A stretch of 64,000 nucleotides of DNA from Anticarsia gemmatalis (lineage: Eukaryota; Arthropoda; Insecta; Lepidoptera; Erebidae), in contig NC_134769.1 in assembly GCF_050436995.1 (NCBI RefSeq), positions 9,027,001 through 9,091,000 on the forward strand, read 5' to 3'. The stretch's first letter is position 1, and each line of letters opens with the position of its first letter. Under the pieces are notes generated by a model. The model did no database searches. It worked only from the letters and a program-made list of their open reading frames with translations, and was not told the DNA's origin. The position numbers and the translations under genes were made by a program. Shown one piece after another: positions 46,401-56,060 of the stretch.

Positions 46401-48759
46401 GTTCTATCGTTTTAGAGACCGCTACACGTTTTACTAAATGAATTGTAACAGAATAAGTAATTATTGAAGCGTCCCGCGGTGTTTCGGAAACCGATAATAT
46501 TGGATCATTTAATATGAATGAGCTGTAAAGTGGTGAACACAATCTGGAATTTCAAAAGTTTCGTGATTCACGTTACAGTTGGCGTGTGCTCGAGGTGTGA
46601 GCACATTGAAACTTGTGTTCAGCGAACATTACAGGGAATTTTTCAGGGAAAATAATCTAGGTTCAATGTGCAATCAATTGAAGGTTGTAAGATTAATAGA
46701 TGACCGTTTCTATTGTTTTATAAGAAAATAAAAAAACGTATTTTATTTATAAGAAATACACTAGGTAATTACTGTCTTACTGATAAACGTCTTGTAAGCT
46801 CTGATTAGTAATACGATGCTTTGTCACTTTCAATCAATATTGAAACTGTATGTGAATGAAAAAGACAAAACGCCGTTTATAAAGACAGTAAGAATACCAC
46901 TATCCCACGACCATGCAAACCGAAAACTATGTTCAAATGCCTATTCTAATATCATTCTGAAATATGTTTAGGCCTTCATATACTAATATGATATAAAAAA
47001 GGTACAATAGTGTGTCAGTTTGTGTGTCGGTGCAGCACGATGTTTTATATCGTGTAGAGTGCGCGTAGGTAACGAGTAACTAGCGAACACATCGGTGTCA
47101 ACGCACTGCGCTCCTTGAGAGCCGTCTGTACGATATCATCAACTTATATTATATACCTATTATAATATATAAACGCCTGCACTAAGGTTACACTCATTAT
47201 ACATGTATTTTCCCTGTAGGTAGAAATCAACACATTCTAAAATTCTTGTTTTTATCCGACTGCGAGGCAAAGTTGGTAAACTTGTTTTATCTTTGTTACT
47301 TCAGAAAAGAAAAATGCGGTAAAATTAATACAAATCTTAATCCTTACTAATAGCAAAAGTGCAAAACTTGTCTGTCTCTTCTTTATGCCTGAACCGATTT
47401 AGATGATGTTTGTACAAAGATAGTGTGAGACTTAAGAAAGGACATAAGGTAACTTTTATCCAAAATTCAACGGGAACGAGAATCATGGGGTTATAAACCA
47501 TATAACTACAGTCCACGTGGACAGTCACGAGCAAGAGCTAGTCTTTGAATAAAGGTAGCTATAAATAAAGACACAAAATACATCAAGGCGAGTGTTTATA
47601 ACATCAATATTGGTTGTGCGTGAGAATCGCAAACACTCGGCGTTATGATAATGACCTGGTGACAACCCTGACCATTGACCACTCCACGCTCCACGTGTCT
47701 TTCAGTTCCTACACCTTTCAAAACAAAGGTTTTGTACCTTGCGGAAACCACCGGGAACTTGCCAACAACTATTACTGGTAGGACCAAGATATCATATTAC
47801 TTGCACTAAACATTTTGCATATTGACTTGCACTTTTTTATGCAACTTTTGCCAAGGGTTAGTTTTGGTTGTTCCTTTATGAAGGATAAATAAGGAGAAGA
47901 AACAATATTAATGCTTTTGCATTACTGTGTCCGGGGATCTCTAAAAGCAGTGTCGGAAATATCACAAATATAGTATTAACTATGTTATCAATAAGATTCG
48001 GCAAGTGTAGAATAAAAGTACTTAACTTGAGATATACGACACATTAGTTAGTGTCCGTTGTACAAGTCGTTAAGACACGAGGCCTTCGGAACTAAAGCCA
48101 CGTCAACGCCGTCCACCCAAGGCTAGCCACTAACCACTTGAAATCACTATAAATTACATTTTGTTTACAAACTCACATATATACGCTTCCTTGTCGTTAT
48201 ACAACCACGCTGAATATTCACATCGCATTTATTTTTAGTTAAAACATTACCCTAAATTGTATTGTCATAGCATCAAATAAATTATAAGTGTGAATTCTTA
48301 AACAATTAAGAGTTATTCACATGTCCCATTGAAAGACATACAAAAAAAGTTTAAGGCATTTATTTCAGCTGACCTGTTACAGACTCAGAGTTCAAATATG
48401 AAACACTAATGGTTCAGCATATAACTCGTAGTGCAAACTTCATCAAATGGATGTATTAAAAACATGAAGAAAAACAGCTATCAAACAACTGATTATGATG
48501 TCTCGACGCATGATCGATCATAAGTCATTAATTAAAATTAATTATAGTTTGTGATAAATGAAGCATTTAGCAATTTGTCAGTTGTGCACTTTTTGTGTGG
48601 ACGTTTTTTCATAGAGCCGTGCGAGTGGGACGGACGCATGGGGAGCGAGCGGGACGGCTGATATCACCTGCTCGTGCAGTATATGCATAAAACGTGTAGA
48701 GCGGGAAAGAGTTATAAGTTATGCGATAGGCGATGCAAGGTGCACACTCACCTTTCCAT
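25292..48759 (-). CDS. Tdg: Thymine DNA glycosylase (TDG/Thd1 family), 17 coding exons, 1,209 residues
   Basis: A G/T(U) mismatch-specific DNA glycosylase that starts base-excision repair in the nucleus; family members also remove oxidised 5-methylcytosine. Exons (minus): 48759-48752, 44583-43981, 34480-34324, 33725-33594, 32470-32240, 31162-30969, 28860-28581, 28469-28232, 28151-27985, 27817-27656, 27570-27487, 27419-26858, 26781-26706, 26494-26343, 26248-25969, 25849-25669, 25414-25292. All junctions are GT-AG and all phases agree; the total is 3,630 nt. The core spans about residues 215-440, with catalytic-loop GINPGL (N260), the [15 protein letters not shown] block and [11 protein letters not shown] (381-391). 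AT-hooks lie at ~191-198, 464-472 and 507-515. The Pro/Ser/Tyr/Gln-rich tail (~530-1209) far exceeds vertebrate TDG (about 410 residues) but fits the large insect orthologues. Confidence 0.93.
25669..25849 (-). CDS. Tdg: TDG coding exon 16: Tyr/Pro/Gly-rich
   Basis: 181 nt, residues 1109-1169. [40 protein letters not shown], then Tyr/Asn/Pro-rich [15 protein letters not shown]. Acceptor GTTGTTCAG, donor GTACTG; phases agree. Confidence 0.88.
25969..26248 (-). CDS. Tdg: TDG coding exon 15
   Basis: 280 nt, residues 1016-1109. [20 protein letters not shown] then [19 protein letters not shown], which is the most helix-like and least low-complexity part of the tail. Gly/Ala-rich, then [16 protein letters not shown]. 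It may hold a conserved interaction motif. Confidence 0.88.
26343..26494 (-). CDS. Tdg: TDG coding exon 14
   Basis: 152 nt, residues 965-1016. SRSSPGAGG followed by Gly-rich and then T-H-T-P-H-T-P-H repeats and [11 protein letters not shown]. The acceptor is TACAGCAG (NAGNAG type), giving an optional Ser/Arg choice at the junction. Donor GTCAGT. Confidence 0.83.
26706..26781 (-). CDS. Tdg: TDG coding exon 13
   Basis: 76 nt, residues 940-965: [17 protein letters not shown] then SMYPSNFN. Too short to stand out alone; supported by acceptor GTGTTGCAG, donor GTTAGT and phase agreement with both neighbours. Confidence 0.8.
26858..27419 (-). CDS. Tdg: TDG coding exon 12: largest tail exon
   Basis: 562 nt, residues 753-940. 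First half repeats the SPAP pattern ([29 protein letters not shown]). Second half is less repetitive and acidic/Ser-rich ([37 protein letters not shown]), then His/Tyr-rich. GC content is very high, so all six frames are open over long spans; the frame was fixed by the splice phases. Confidence 0.9.
27487..27570 (-). CDS. Tdg: TDG coding exon 11 (28 codons)
   Basis: 84 nt, residues 725-752, a short exon made almost wholly of [16 protein letters not shown] and YSHSPAPQ, in phase 0 at both ends, so it could be skipped without frameshift. Acceptor GTCGACAG, donor GTATGT. Confidence 0.87.
27656..27817 (-). CDS. Tdg: TDG coding exon 10
   Basis: 162 nt, residues 671-724. [17 protein letters not shown], a Gly-rich stretch, then [19 protein letters not shown]. 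Continues the aromatic-Ser-x-Ser-Pro pattern. Acceptor CCTGTGCAG, donor GTAACG. Confidence 0.88.
27985..28151 (-). CDS. Tdg: TDG coding exon 9: Ser-Pro-rich repeats
   Basis: 167 nt, residues 615-670. Reads [14 protein letters not shown] and then a series of Tyr-Ser-Pro units ([29 protein letters not shown]). Phases agree on both sides (acceptor GTCGGCAG, donor GTATGC). Confidence 0.88.
28232..28469 (-). CDS. Tdg: TDG coding exon 8: Gln/His/Ala-rich linker
   Basis: 238 nt, residues 536-615. Low-complexity: [21 protein letters not shown] and a run of Gln before PNQG. The acceptor is a tandem CAG-CAG-CAG, so the exact start may shift by one or two Gln codons without changing frame. Confidence 0.87.
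28581..28860 (-). CDS. Tdg: TDG coding exon 7: twin AT-hooks
   Basis: 280 nt, residues 442-535. Two near-identical [11 protein letters not shown]-hooks (464-472 and 507-515) are separated by a Pro/Arg/Ala linker, and the exon ends in a poly-Gln/His tract. TIILEDGTE (452-460) resembles a SUMO-interacting motif (hydrophobic core plus acidic residues), and VKLE (473-476) fits the SUMO acceptor consensus. Acceptor GTTGCAG, donor GTTAGA. Confidence 0.9.
28861..30968 (-). other. TDG intron 6
   Basis: 2.1 kb, AT-rich. The 5' end is (CA)n-rich right behind the donor. No other exon, repeat family or RNA gene recognised. Confidence 0.7.
30943..30963 (-). repeat. (CA)10 tract at the 5' end of TDG intron 6
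   Basis: On the transcript strand the intron starts GTGCGC and goes straight into a run of about ten CA units. (CA)n close to a 5' splice site is known to influence exon use through hnRNP L-type proteins. Confidence 0.9.
30969..31162 (-). CDS. Tdg: TDG coding exon 6: MPSSSAR helix-insertion motif
   Basis: 194 nt, residues 378-442. [20 protein letters not shown] contains the minor-groove/base-flipping loop of the family (MPSSSAR; R388). The rest ([20 protein letters not shown]) closes the fold. The donor GTGCGC runs straight into a (CA)n tract. Phase 2 end joins to exon 7 as an Arg codon. Confidence 0.95.
31163..32239 (-). other. TDG intron 5
   Basis: 1.08 kb of AT-rich DNA with no recognisable content beyond the splice signals. 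Confidence 0.7.
32240..32470 (-). CDS. Tdg: TDG coding exon 5: middle of core
   Basis: 231 nt, residues 301-377, phase 0 at both ends. Reads [19 protein letters not shown] at the start, includes [18 protein letters not shown] and ends [12 protein letters not shown]. Acceptor CCTTTCCAG, donor GTGAGT. Clear family match throughout. Confidence 0.97.
32471..33593 (-). other. TDG intron 4, containing an inverted repeat
   Basis: 1.12 kb. Holds two ~37-bp inverted arms (33224-33260 and 33487-33524) and, after the second arm, the motif gtccaccacgctggcc. That motif looks like a repeat common in lepidopteran genomes (recognition from memory of the type, not searched). Otherwise AT-rich. Confidence 0.6.
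33224..33524. repeat. Foldback-like inverted repeat in TDG intron 4
   Basis: The arms read ctcaaggcct...ggagaccc and gggtctcc...aggccttgag. They pair over ~37 bp with a few mismatches and one indel, around a 226-bp AT-rich centre. No clear target duplication. Could be a foldback element or two opposed fragments of one repeat family. Confidence 0.65.
33594..33725 (-). CDS. Tdg: TDG coding exon 4: catalytic Asn and substrate loop
   Basis: 132 nt, 44 codons in phase 0 at both ends, residues 257-300. [13 protein letters not shown] carries the catalytic Asn (N260; equivalent to human N140 by family knowledge). [20 protein letters not shown] follows. This is the most conserved exon of the gene. 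Confidence 0.97.
33726..34323 (-). other. TDG intron 3
   Basis: 598 bp, AT-rich, nothing recognised beyond donor GTGAGT and acceptor TTGCACAG. Confidence 0.7.
34324..34480 (-). CDS. Tdg: TDG coding exon 3: start of glycosylase core
   Basis: 157 nt, residues 204-256. Starts T then ATG (M205) and contains [17 protein letters not shown] and [13 protein letters not shown], the conserved entry to the TDG fold. Acceptor ATATTTCAG, donor GTGAGT. The internal ATG with G at +4 could start a shorter isoform from an internal promoter. Confidence 0.95.
35153..35236. repeat. Small MITE-like palindrome
   Basis: Perfect 12-bp inverted arms, cagtttgccgat (35153-35164) and atcggcaaactg (35225-35236), around a 60-bp centre that contains a TGACGTCA. 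No clear target duplication. Possible remnant of a miniature inverted-repeat element. Confidence 0.45.
36600..36811 (+). repeat. Non-LTR-type retroelement 3' end or SINE, plus orientation
   Basis: Ends in an imperfect (tgattt)n tail (atgatttgattttgattttg) after a block reading ttgccagctcttctcattgg and ctaccttccgaactggcgg. This block has the look of a dispersed lepidopteran repeat, and the tail type is usual for RTE-like or SINE 3' ends. The family was not confirmed by search. Confidence 0.45.
37636..37657. repeat. (GCG)n microsatellite
   Basis: About seven GCG units within a GC-rich island in TDG intron 2. Confidence 0.8.
40300..40500 (-). repeat. tRNA-derived SINE, minus orientation
   Basis: The minus strand has an A box TGGCAAAGTGG (40495-40485) and a B box GGTTCGAATCT (40441-40431) ~43 bp apart, as in a tRNA head. 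An unrelated body follows (tgttttgtgtgatgagcacg), ending in a tatgta-type simple tail near 40300. The layout fits lepidopteran SINEs. Confidence 0.75.
42342..42510 (-). repeat. tRNA-derived SINE with fused A and B boxes, minus orientation
   Basis: The minus strand reads CTCCGTGGCGCAGTGG (A box at 42501-42491) and, after only five bases, GGTTCGATTCC (B box at 42485-42475). The body passes through gtccccgcgacacaagagca and ends in a T-rich tract. The anticodon-arm region between the boxes is missing. Confidence 0.75.
43981..44583 (-). CDS. Tdg: TDG coding exon 2: N-terminal tail with His-rich segment and AT-hook
   Basis: 603 nt encoding residues 3-204. Acidic and Pro-rich at first ([15 protein letters not shown]), then Gln/Tyr-rich, then a histidine cluster (residues ~159-183), then a basic [10 protein letters not shown] patch (191-200) like the DNA-binding N-terminal region of vertebrate TDG. 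Contains FKRE (102-105) and IKRE (134-137), both of the SUMO consensus type. Bounded by acceptor TTTCCAG and donor GTGAGC; ends two bases into a Gly codon. Confidence 0.9.
44584..48751 (-). other. TDG intron 1 (4.2 kb)
   Basis: AT-rich with GC patches near 44820-44850, 45820-45860 and 46250-46380. Contains a diverged interspersed repeat at 47339-47543. No coding exon supported. Confidence 0.55.
47339..47543 (+). repeat. Diverged copy of an abundant insect interspersed repeat
   Basis: Starts aatccttactaatagcaaaa with acttgtctgtctcttc, followed by gaaccgatttagatgatg and aaaggacataagg, and ends gcaagagctagtc. This is the outline of a very common non-autonomous repeat in Lepidoptera (Helitron- or MITE-like; class not certain). 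Confidence 0.55.
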
Positions 48760-49405
48760 AGTAAAAGTAAGCTTGCAAGGAATTAGCACACAAATATATT
48801 GTTCTCTCACTTGAGGAGATATGCTTGTGCTTTATAAATGATGTCGTTTTGTTAAGTTCTAATTAGCAATTATAAACATGGGTATTTATAGAAGTAGGGA
48901 TGACGTATAGCGTCGACCTTCTGTGCAGGACAAGACAAGACCACACGATAAGAATGACAAAGACACTTAAAGCAAAACCCTTTCCTTTAAGATTTTTGAT
49001 TAGTGTGACTTGCAACATAGCACATGGTTTTTGGTCAGGTGTTCAACAGACCTGGTTCTTCCCTGGTTTGAGGAACAACTCCTAAGGATAAGTTCATTTT
49101 GTTGATGAAAAAAGAACCACGGGCGACAGCTAGTACGTAACATTTCTATAAGCTAGCCCACTTATGCATGAATTCTATACAGGTATCTGTTGAAAGGCCT
49201 TCGTGAATTGCAAGAAGTATGCCTAGGCATTGGATATTAGTTGCACAGTCATTCAGTCAAGCCATTATAGAACTCGTTGAGGCACTCTCAGACAATCACT
49301 CGGTGAGGTCCGCACACTCCGTACACTCGGCGCTGCTCGGTACCGAGCAGGCGAGTACTACGGAGCGTTGCGAATGACGTCGAGACAAGTGTGGCGCCAT
49401 CTTAA
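48601..49405 (-). promoter_or_regulatory. Candidate 5' UTR/promoter region of TDG
   Basis: Above the start piece lies an AT-rich stretch and then a GC-rich block (49290-49400) with, on the minus strand, AAGATGGCGC at 49403-49394 (YY1/Pho-like, often at starts of housekeeping genes) and GACGTCA close by. A start near 49.4 kb would give a 5' leader of up to ~640 nt, or a spliced leader using the acceptor-like TTGCAAG just above the ATG. Tentative. Part of it (48880-49137) ends ccacgggcgacagctagta, which looks like the end of an interspersed repeat. Confidence 0.35.
48752..48759 (-). CDS. Tdg: TDG coding exon 1: 8-nt start piece (ATGGAAAG)
   Basis: ATGGAAAG followed by donor GTGAGT. Joined to exon 2 it reads M-E-R-E-E-G-E-E-K in the only frame that stays open through exon 2. 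The start context is good (A at -3, G at +4). Upstream, GTGCTAAT plus TTCCTTGCAAG could be a branch point and acceptor, so this may be an internal microexon preceded by a non-coding exon. Otherwise the 5' UTR simply extends upward. Alternative: exon 2 read through upward from its acceptor has an in-frame ATG at 44624. Confidence 0.7.
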
Positions 49406-49479
49406 CTATTAAGAAAAAAAGCACAAATAATATTTTTTACGTCTTTAGTTTCGCATAGTTCGTTTTTTTGGTTAAATTC

Positions 49480-49660
49480 CTTGAACGAGATTGCCTGTGA
49501 TCCTATCGGTATCGAATGCTGATATCGGGTTCGATTTTTGGGTAGGTAGGTAAAGTATTGTTGGGTAAAAACCCAGTATCGTGAGATGGGATACTCCCAG
49601 TTGTATCTGAGTTTCAAACGAACTTGGAAGGGCAATAGGCTTTTCTTATTACAGGGGCCG
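49480..49660 (+). repeat. Possible SINE-like fragment
   Basis: Contains a B-box-like GGGTTCGATTTT downstream of tgcctgtgatcctatcgg, without a clear A box. Weak. Confidence 0.3.
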
Positions 49661-52600
49661 ACAATATAGTCAAATCAAGCATATTAAACTTTTGCCTACA
49701 CCCAAAATATGTCGGCGTGGTGTTACAAGAAAATCCTTGAATTGAAATAATTAGCAACATGGCGTTACAGTGATCTTTGCGAAAATTCTACAAGTTCGTA
49801 TAACTAGCTTTCAGCGTTCTCCAACGCAAAGAAGAACGCCCCTATCTCTTTATCCCCCGCTCTCTCTAACCCCTTCGTTTTGGCACGGACCTCTCGCTCG
49901 CACATGAAATGAAGGACAGCCAGTAGACAGGTCTCAAGGCTGTTTCCAAAGGACTATTTGAACGCAAAGAGGCTTGGAATATACAGCGTTTGTTGCTAAC
50001 TACACAAACGAACAACGATCTCACAGCCACTTGAACACTCCGACCAGCCTCAATAGATCTAGATGCAGCTCCTCTCTGCATGAGTGCTCGTGTACCTGCT
50101 ACTGATATTCACGTAACAACGAAGGTCCGGCCATTGAAATCGGAGAAAAACCTTGACAAAACTTTACAGACGGTTAACTTCGAGCGAAATTAAACTTCTG
50201 CTTGAATATGTTTTGGGGACGATTTGTATCAGAGTGTGTCAGTCAAGTCCTGGGATAGAGAGAGACGGCGATGGGACGTGAAAGTGAGTGAGAGAGAGGG
50301 ATATATAGTGGCATGCATTGACGCGCAGTGAGAAGACCAAGTACAATGACCCAGTTCCCTGCAAGATAACAGCGGTAGATATTGACTCGATGATTATGCT
50401 ATACTCCGCCGTTCGCTCGTGATAACTCAGAGCAACTCGTACTATGTGTACATGTACATGTACATACACTACATACATATATACCTATACAATATACAGC
50501 GCACATGTGTGTGCTAGTGCCTCGTATGTACTATACATACATGTATGTACATATAGCTACGTACGTTACGTGTAGGGCTGCCAACACTTCTACGGGATTT
50601 ATGAAATATATTTTTTTACTATCACATATTTCTGTCATAAGAGACTTTTCATACATATTTATAGCAAAGATCACGCGAATCTGAAATATCTCTATGGACC
50701 ATAAAATACTTGTTTCGTTTAAGAACTTAAAAGAAAACCAGTGCAGTGGTATAGCGGCGTTGTAAGTAGCGGGATAGTGGCAAGACTGCGGGACGCTATG
50801 CATCCCCTTTCGCTTTATAAAACTCAGTGAGCCATGAGGCAAGTTGCCGCTCTGACTGGTTCGTTTTTTTGTTAGCGTTGATACGACCGCGCGGTTGAAA
50901 ACTTGCCGCTACTAGATCTAGCTTAGACGGAGAAAGCGTTACCAAAATACTAGTTATAACTACTTTTTATTTTAGCTCTTCGACAGGTGAACGAGCCTAG
51001 ACACAAACAGACAATTATTTTTAGTATGCAAGGACACTGTTACTGTTATTATTGAACAACGAAAATAATTAAGAAACGTACAAAAACACGTTATACTTAA
51101 AGTCTGTGTAAAGTAATAATTAAAATAGAAAAGGTTGTAGCGAGATAAATTTCACCCCGTCTACGGCCAGTATTCCCGGGGAGAGAGCGGGCGGCGCGTG
51201 GTACGTAGTACGTAGGCAGCCCTAGCCGTATCCCGGCTCGCAGCATCGCTGTCGAGTTGACGAACGGGCTCTTTATCTCGACCGACGGTTGCTAGCAGAC
51301 CAACTAACACTGGTCCCCAGCCAACGTCAGTGCGAAACCACTCACACTTGAACCCCAGTACAAAAATCTTATTGACCCGCTTAGAACCATGAGCTTTTTC
51401 TAGACAAACAATTATAATCAATAATATCATGCTTTTCTTCACTCTGTAGTTATGATACAAGCTTGTTATGTTGTTTCACTCATTATTTAGCTAAAACACA
51501 GTACTCATTTCAAAATACTTTATAATCAAGCTTGTAATTCTACCTATAGATACGAAAACATGATCAGTTATTTAATAATATTAATGTGAGAAACATCCTT
51601 TAACTTTCTCAGGAAGTTTATTACCTACTACTCTAGGCCAAATCACGTGTGTCATATGAACATAATGACGGACACACTTGACCAAACAATAAACCACTAA
51701 CAAAAGGATCATAGAACTATCACTAGTTATAATAAAACTGTATATATTTCCTCAATATGAAAACAGCACAATTTTGAGTGGTGTGTCTATTTACGTCGGC
51801 GCGTCATGCCCAGGACACTTCCTCGTACAGATAAACATATAATTAACTATATACTATATATGTACCTACATAGCATGGTGCGGTTTTACTCATATTTACT
51901 TACTAGTGCGAATAGGAAAACGATCCTTTGTCCTAAAGGAATAAGGAGTTTTTATTTTGGGAAGGTTTTTTTGTACGAATTGGTAAACTAATTTTGGAGA
52001 AAATCATCTCGATAATAGGATGCATACTATTATATAATTCGACTAAAACGAAACTTCAAACAAAATATCGGTCAATTCCAAGATTCGTTTTAAATTTGAA
52101 TCTTGTAAACCTACAATAATGGCGAATCCAAAAATTTTACATGTGCCAGTTATCGAACATGGAAATTGTAAAGAGACATCAGATAACTAAATATAGTAGG
52201 CCTATAGCAACGCTTTTCTTTCTGTGCTGTCAATATTAATCCCATGTGATGAAAATGGTGTAAGGCAGGACATGAACTATAAATGTGCCTTCGAGTTAAG
52301 TTACAGTGTGATTGAGTAACATAACAAGCCTCCATTGAAATATCCTTGCTAACTTTCACAGGCTTTAGTATGACTTTAGTAATCGCCCAACACGTCTTGA
52401 CAGTTGTAAATACTTTTAAAGTTTATTAGTATATATGCTTTTATTGTTATGATTTGATCCATTTCTAATTTATGAAAATACACAAAAAAAAATACAACCG
52501 AAGCTACAACTACCCAAACTTTCTTAATTCCATTGAACTATTGGCCTGTGTCTGTCTATAGCAGATGATTCAGTTGGGGACAGGCAGAGGAATATTTGTA

Positions 52601-55600
52601 ACGAAGGAACATATTCGTTAGCAAATAAATAGTTTCTGCGCAAAACACAGAAAAGTGACAAACCCTTAAATTTTTTGTTAATTATTTGAGGTCAGATAGC
52701 TTTAATTATTTTTATCAATGGATATTAATTATATTCATATCTACAAACAAGACCCAAAAAAATATTTTAATATTTTCTGCCTACTGGCAAGTAGGCGTGA
52801 AGTTCAGTAAAAGTTTCAGTTTTGGCTAAGAGCGGGCTGAATGCTTGCATCGAGATAAATGTTCAGTTAAATGTACTGTTAACCGTCTCAACTAACGTCA
52901 CTGAGCAACTGAAGTTTCAACACTTTACTAAACCCGCGGGTCATCGATGGATGATTTAAAATGATTGCTTATGATACATACAAACATAACACCATAGCAG
53001 AGGAAGAGCCGTTTACTTAGTATTATATCTCTAGTATTCTCTAGCAACACATATGCTTCATTGTTCTTGAAACCTTCAGGATCTCCGCTAAGCCTCCATG
53101 GTATAAGAGGCGTGATGTTATTTGATAGTAAACACAATGATGTGTGTAACCAGCATGCAAATATCTGCTGTTTAGAATTTACATATTTTAACATAAATAA
53201 CGATTCATTTGACTGTACAAGAAACATAAGAATTCTTTATGACAAATGCTGGTACACTACTTAGTCTGTTACGTTAAACGGCTTGATGTTACGTAGGTAC
53301 GTAATGTGCTAACTTTTAAACTTTCACGGTGCAAGATTTATCTGTGAGGCTGAGCGCAAGGCCGGTGATACCTGCCGCAGTAAGTCAGTACCACGAGCGA
53401 GACAACGTTGAAAGCGACTACATATTTTTGCAATTGGACGTTTGTGCGATGATAACTACGTCACAGTCCATTCTGGACTGTCAAATTAGCTCCGCAAGCT
53501 TCGGCAAACAAACATAGGTAAACAAAATGCATGGCGGCGTTAATTCCGTCCTGTTTTACACTACAACGAGCTGTATATTCGACAAACACATTTGTAGAAC
53601 AAATATTTCTGTGTGCAGACATCCAAACAGTTTTCTAGACGTACGCGTGTGGACCGTGGTGTCATTAAATGTGTCGGTCGATGCTATGATAAAGGTCCGA
53701 GCGTCCTACAAACAGGGGAGACAAACTGACACTGGGGAGGGCCCGGCCGCCCGTAAAAACGAGCCGCTCGCTCGCTCCAGCGCGACCGACTATGTACCAT
53801 CCTACACTATGTACCCTGTACGCTATGTACACCACGTACCTATGTATTTGTATATATGTGTACATGAAACTTGTATAGCGGTGTGAATGGCGCAGTTCGT
53901 TGAGGTTTGCTATTGCTTTCGGTCTAGGGTTTGGTTAGAAACCGAGTAATAACAGTCCTATCGATTTTTGGGGAACTACAATTCGTGTGCTCTGTTCAAA
54001 CACTAGCAAACTTAGCTTTTGGATTGTTGGTAAGCTGTGGCCTGTGACGATGGAAGGAAACTCTTAAAAGGAAAGCAATCTATCAAACTGAAGACGCTTT
54101 ATGTCTTGCACGATGCAGATTGTAGATTGAAAGACAGGTGTAGATACTTATCTAATTAGAATTTATAATAAACTAGGTACATATTTTACACTGCTCTGAC
54201 AGTGTTTTTCTCCCCCCATAAATAATAATCGTTACAAGTTTTATTTCTCAAACACATTCTTCAAAGAGAGCACTTCTTTTTCAGTCATGTATAGGTATCC
54301 CTAGCCGTTATCTGTGAGCTCCATCACATGATTACACGAAGCATTTCAAAAAGAAAGAGAAGTACAGAGATGTGTTAAATTTCGCCCAAGCACCTGCATA
54401 ATAATGCAGAATAATGTGTCACGTGACCGTTGCATCTAATGAATAATTCACAGTTTTAAAAAAACGTCTGAAAGCTGGTTACATGCATATAGTATGTAGT
54501 ATATATGTATATGTATGTGTTAGTGTACGTAGTGTTCGTATCTCAGAAGCATTACGCGCCGGTACCTATCTCTGAATAGTTAATTAGCCAACATTCGAAC
54601 CAGCGACACTCGTATTTCGTAAATGAGTTTTTGCGAACATATCGTCGTTATATAACGTGCACTAGCCTTTACTTTCGGGTTCGTTCGTCGTATGTACGCA
54701 GTATTGTGTAACTACACAAGTACACATGCCTAACATCAAGGGGCTCTATCACCGAAGGGTCAGAAGGCAGATATGACTCATTCCTGTATTATTACAGAGT
54801 TTACTCAAACACACGTTTTTGTGATGAGGAATACAACTTCTCTACATCTCTTTTTAGAGATTAGTGAGCAATCTAGGAATCTAGACCCAAAGCTAATTAA
54901 TTAGATAGAGTGGGTCTTCCGAAGCATCACGTTTTCAGTATTATTATTGAAATAGACATAATAATAGTAATTTACACTAAATCACAATGGTGAGTAACAC
55001 GGAGAGGTCAAGCTCTATCTGTGGTTTTACCCAGTGGATTTTAAACAAACTTATCACAGCTAAGTCAGGCCATGTTTATACTCAGAAGTTTCAACAGATT
55101 CGATACAGCGTTTTTTGCGTGATGCCCGAACAGAGAAGCACGCAAAAAAATCTAAAAATCTTTTGGATTCAAAGACCTGGTTGTCGATCGATCACAAACA
55201 GTTTTTCGAAAATGTCTTTAACCTCTTAATCTATTAAAAGTTTTTGCAATTGGAAGCGTCGTTCTGTCGCCGCAGATAGGAAAGGGACAAAACGTTTTTG
55301 AGAATAGAGTATTCAGTAGGGTTTTTGTAGAGAGGCACGTTTGTTATAAGAATATAGCTAGAGTGTGAGGCGGAGGAGTGTGTCTTGTACGGTTGCTATG
55401 GTTAGTGTGGATCGATGGCAGGATGAGCGTCGTTATTAAGTGGTGTCTTTTACACGGCGCCGCCACCGCGCCGTCCTCGCCGTCCTCCACGATGAATATT
55501 GTATGTGTTAAACGTTGTCCTTTCTTCCACGTACACACCTCGCACTCGCTGTCACTGACAGCAACACCGAGTAACACTGAGTAACGCGTGAAAGTAACGC

Positions 55601-55984
55601 GCCTGTCTATAAGTCTACCTTGGAAAATGTTATGTTGAAATATATGTTACTGCTAATTAAAACTATTAAAGCAATTAAATATTCAGCGCAAAAACAGTCT
55701 TGATATACGGCGATTAATTATGTTACATTTTCTTTACATTCCATAGATAAATATTGGAAACGAAAAGTAAAAATCTGTCAGTTCTTATTTAAAGACAAAT
55801 CACAAAAGAAACGTCGCCTTACTTCAAGAAATAACGTTAAAATTACAACGGTTTCCAAGCCATATTACTTAAATTCAAGAGTTCCTACTTGTATCTAATT
55901 ATTATTTAGAAAGTACTTTTATCTAACAGTCTGCCTAATTTACTTGGCGAGCTGTTGCTAGCCTTCATAACCTGCGTATATCCT

Positions 55985-56060
55985 TAGCAATTATAAATGA
56001 ATGTCAGTCTGTTTGTCGGTTTCTCACGACGACTGCCGAGCCGATCTCCATGAAATTGCG
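55985..56060 (+). repeat. Fragment of the same interspersed repeat type as 47339-47543
   Basis: Reads atccttagcaattataaatg, then gtcagtctgtttgtcgg and gccgatctccatgaaatt, the diverged head of the same kind of repeat. Its far end is not recognisable. Confidence 0.45.
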
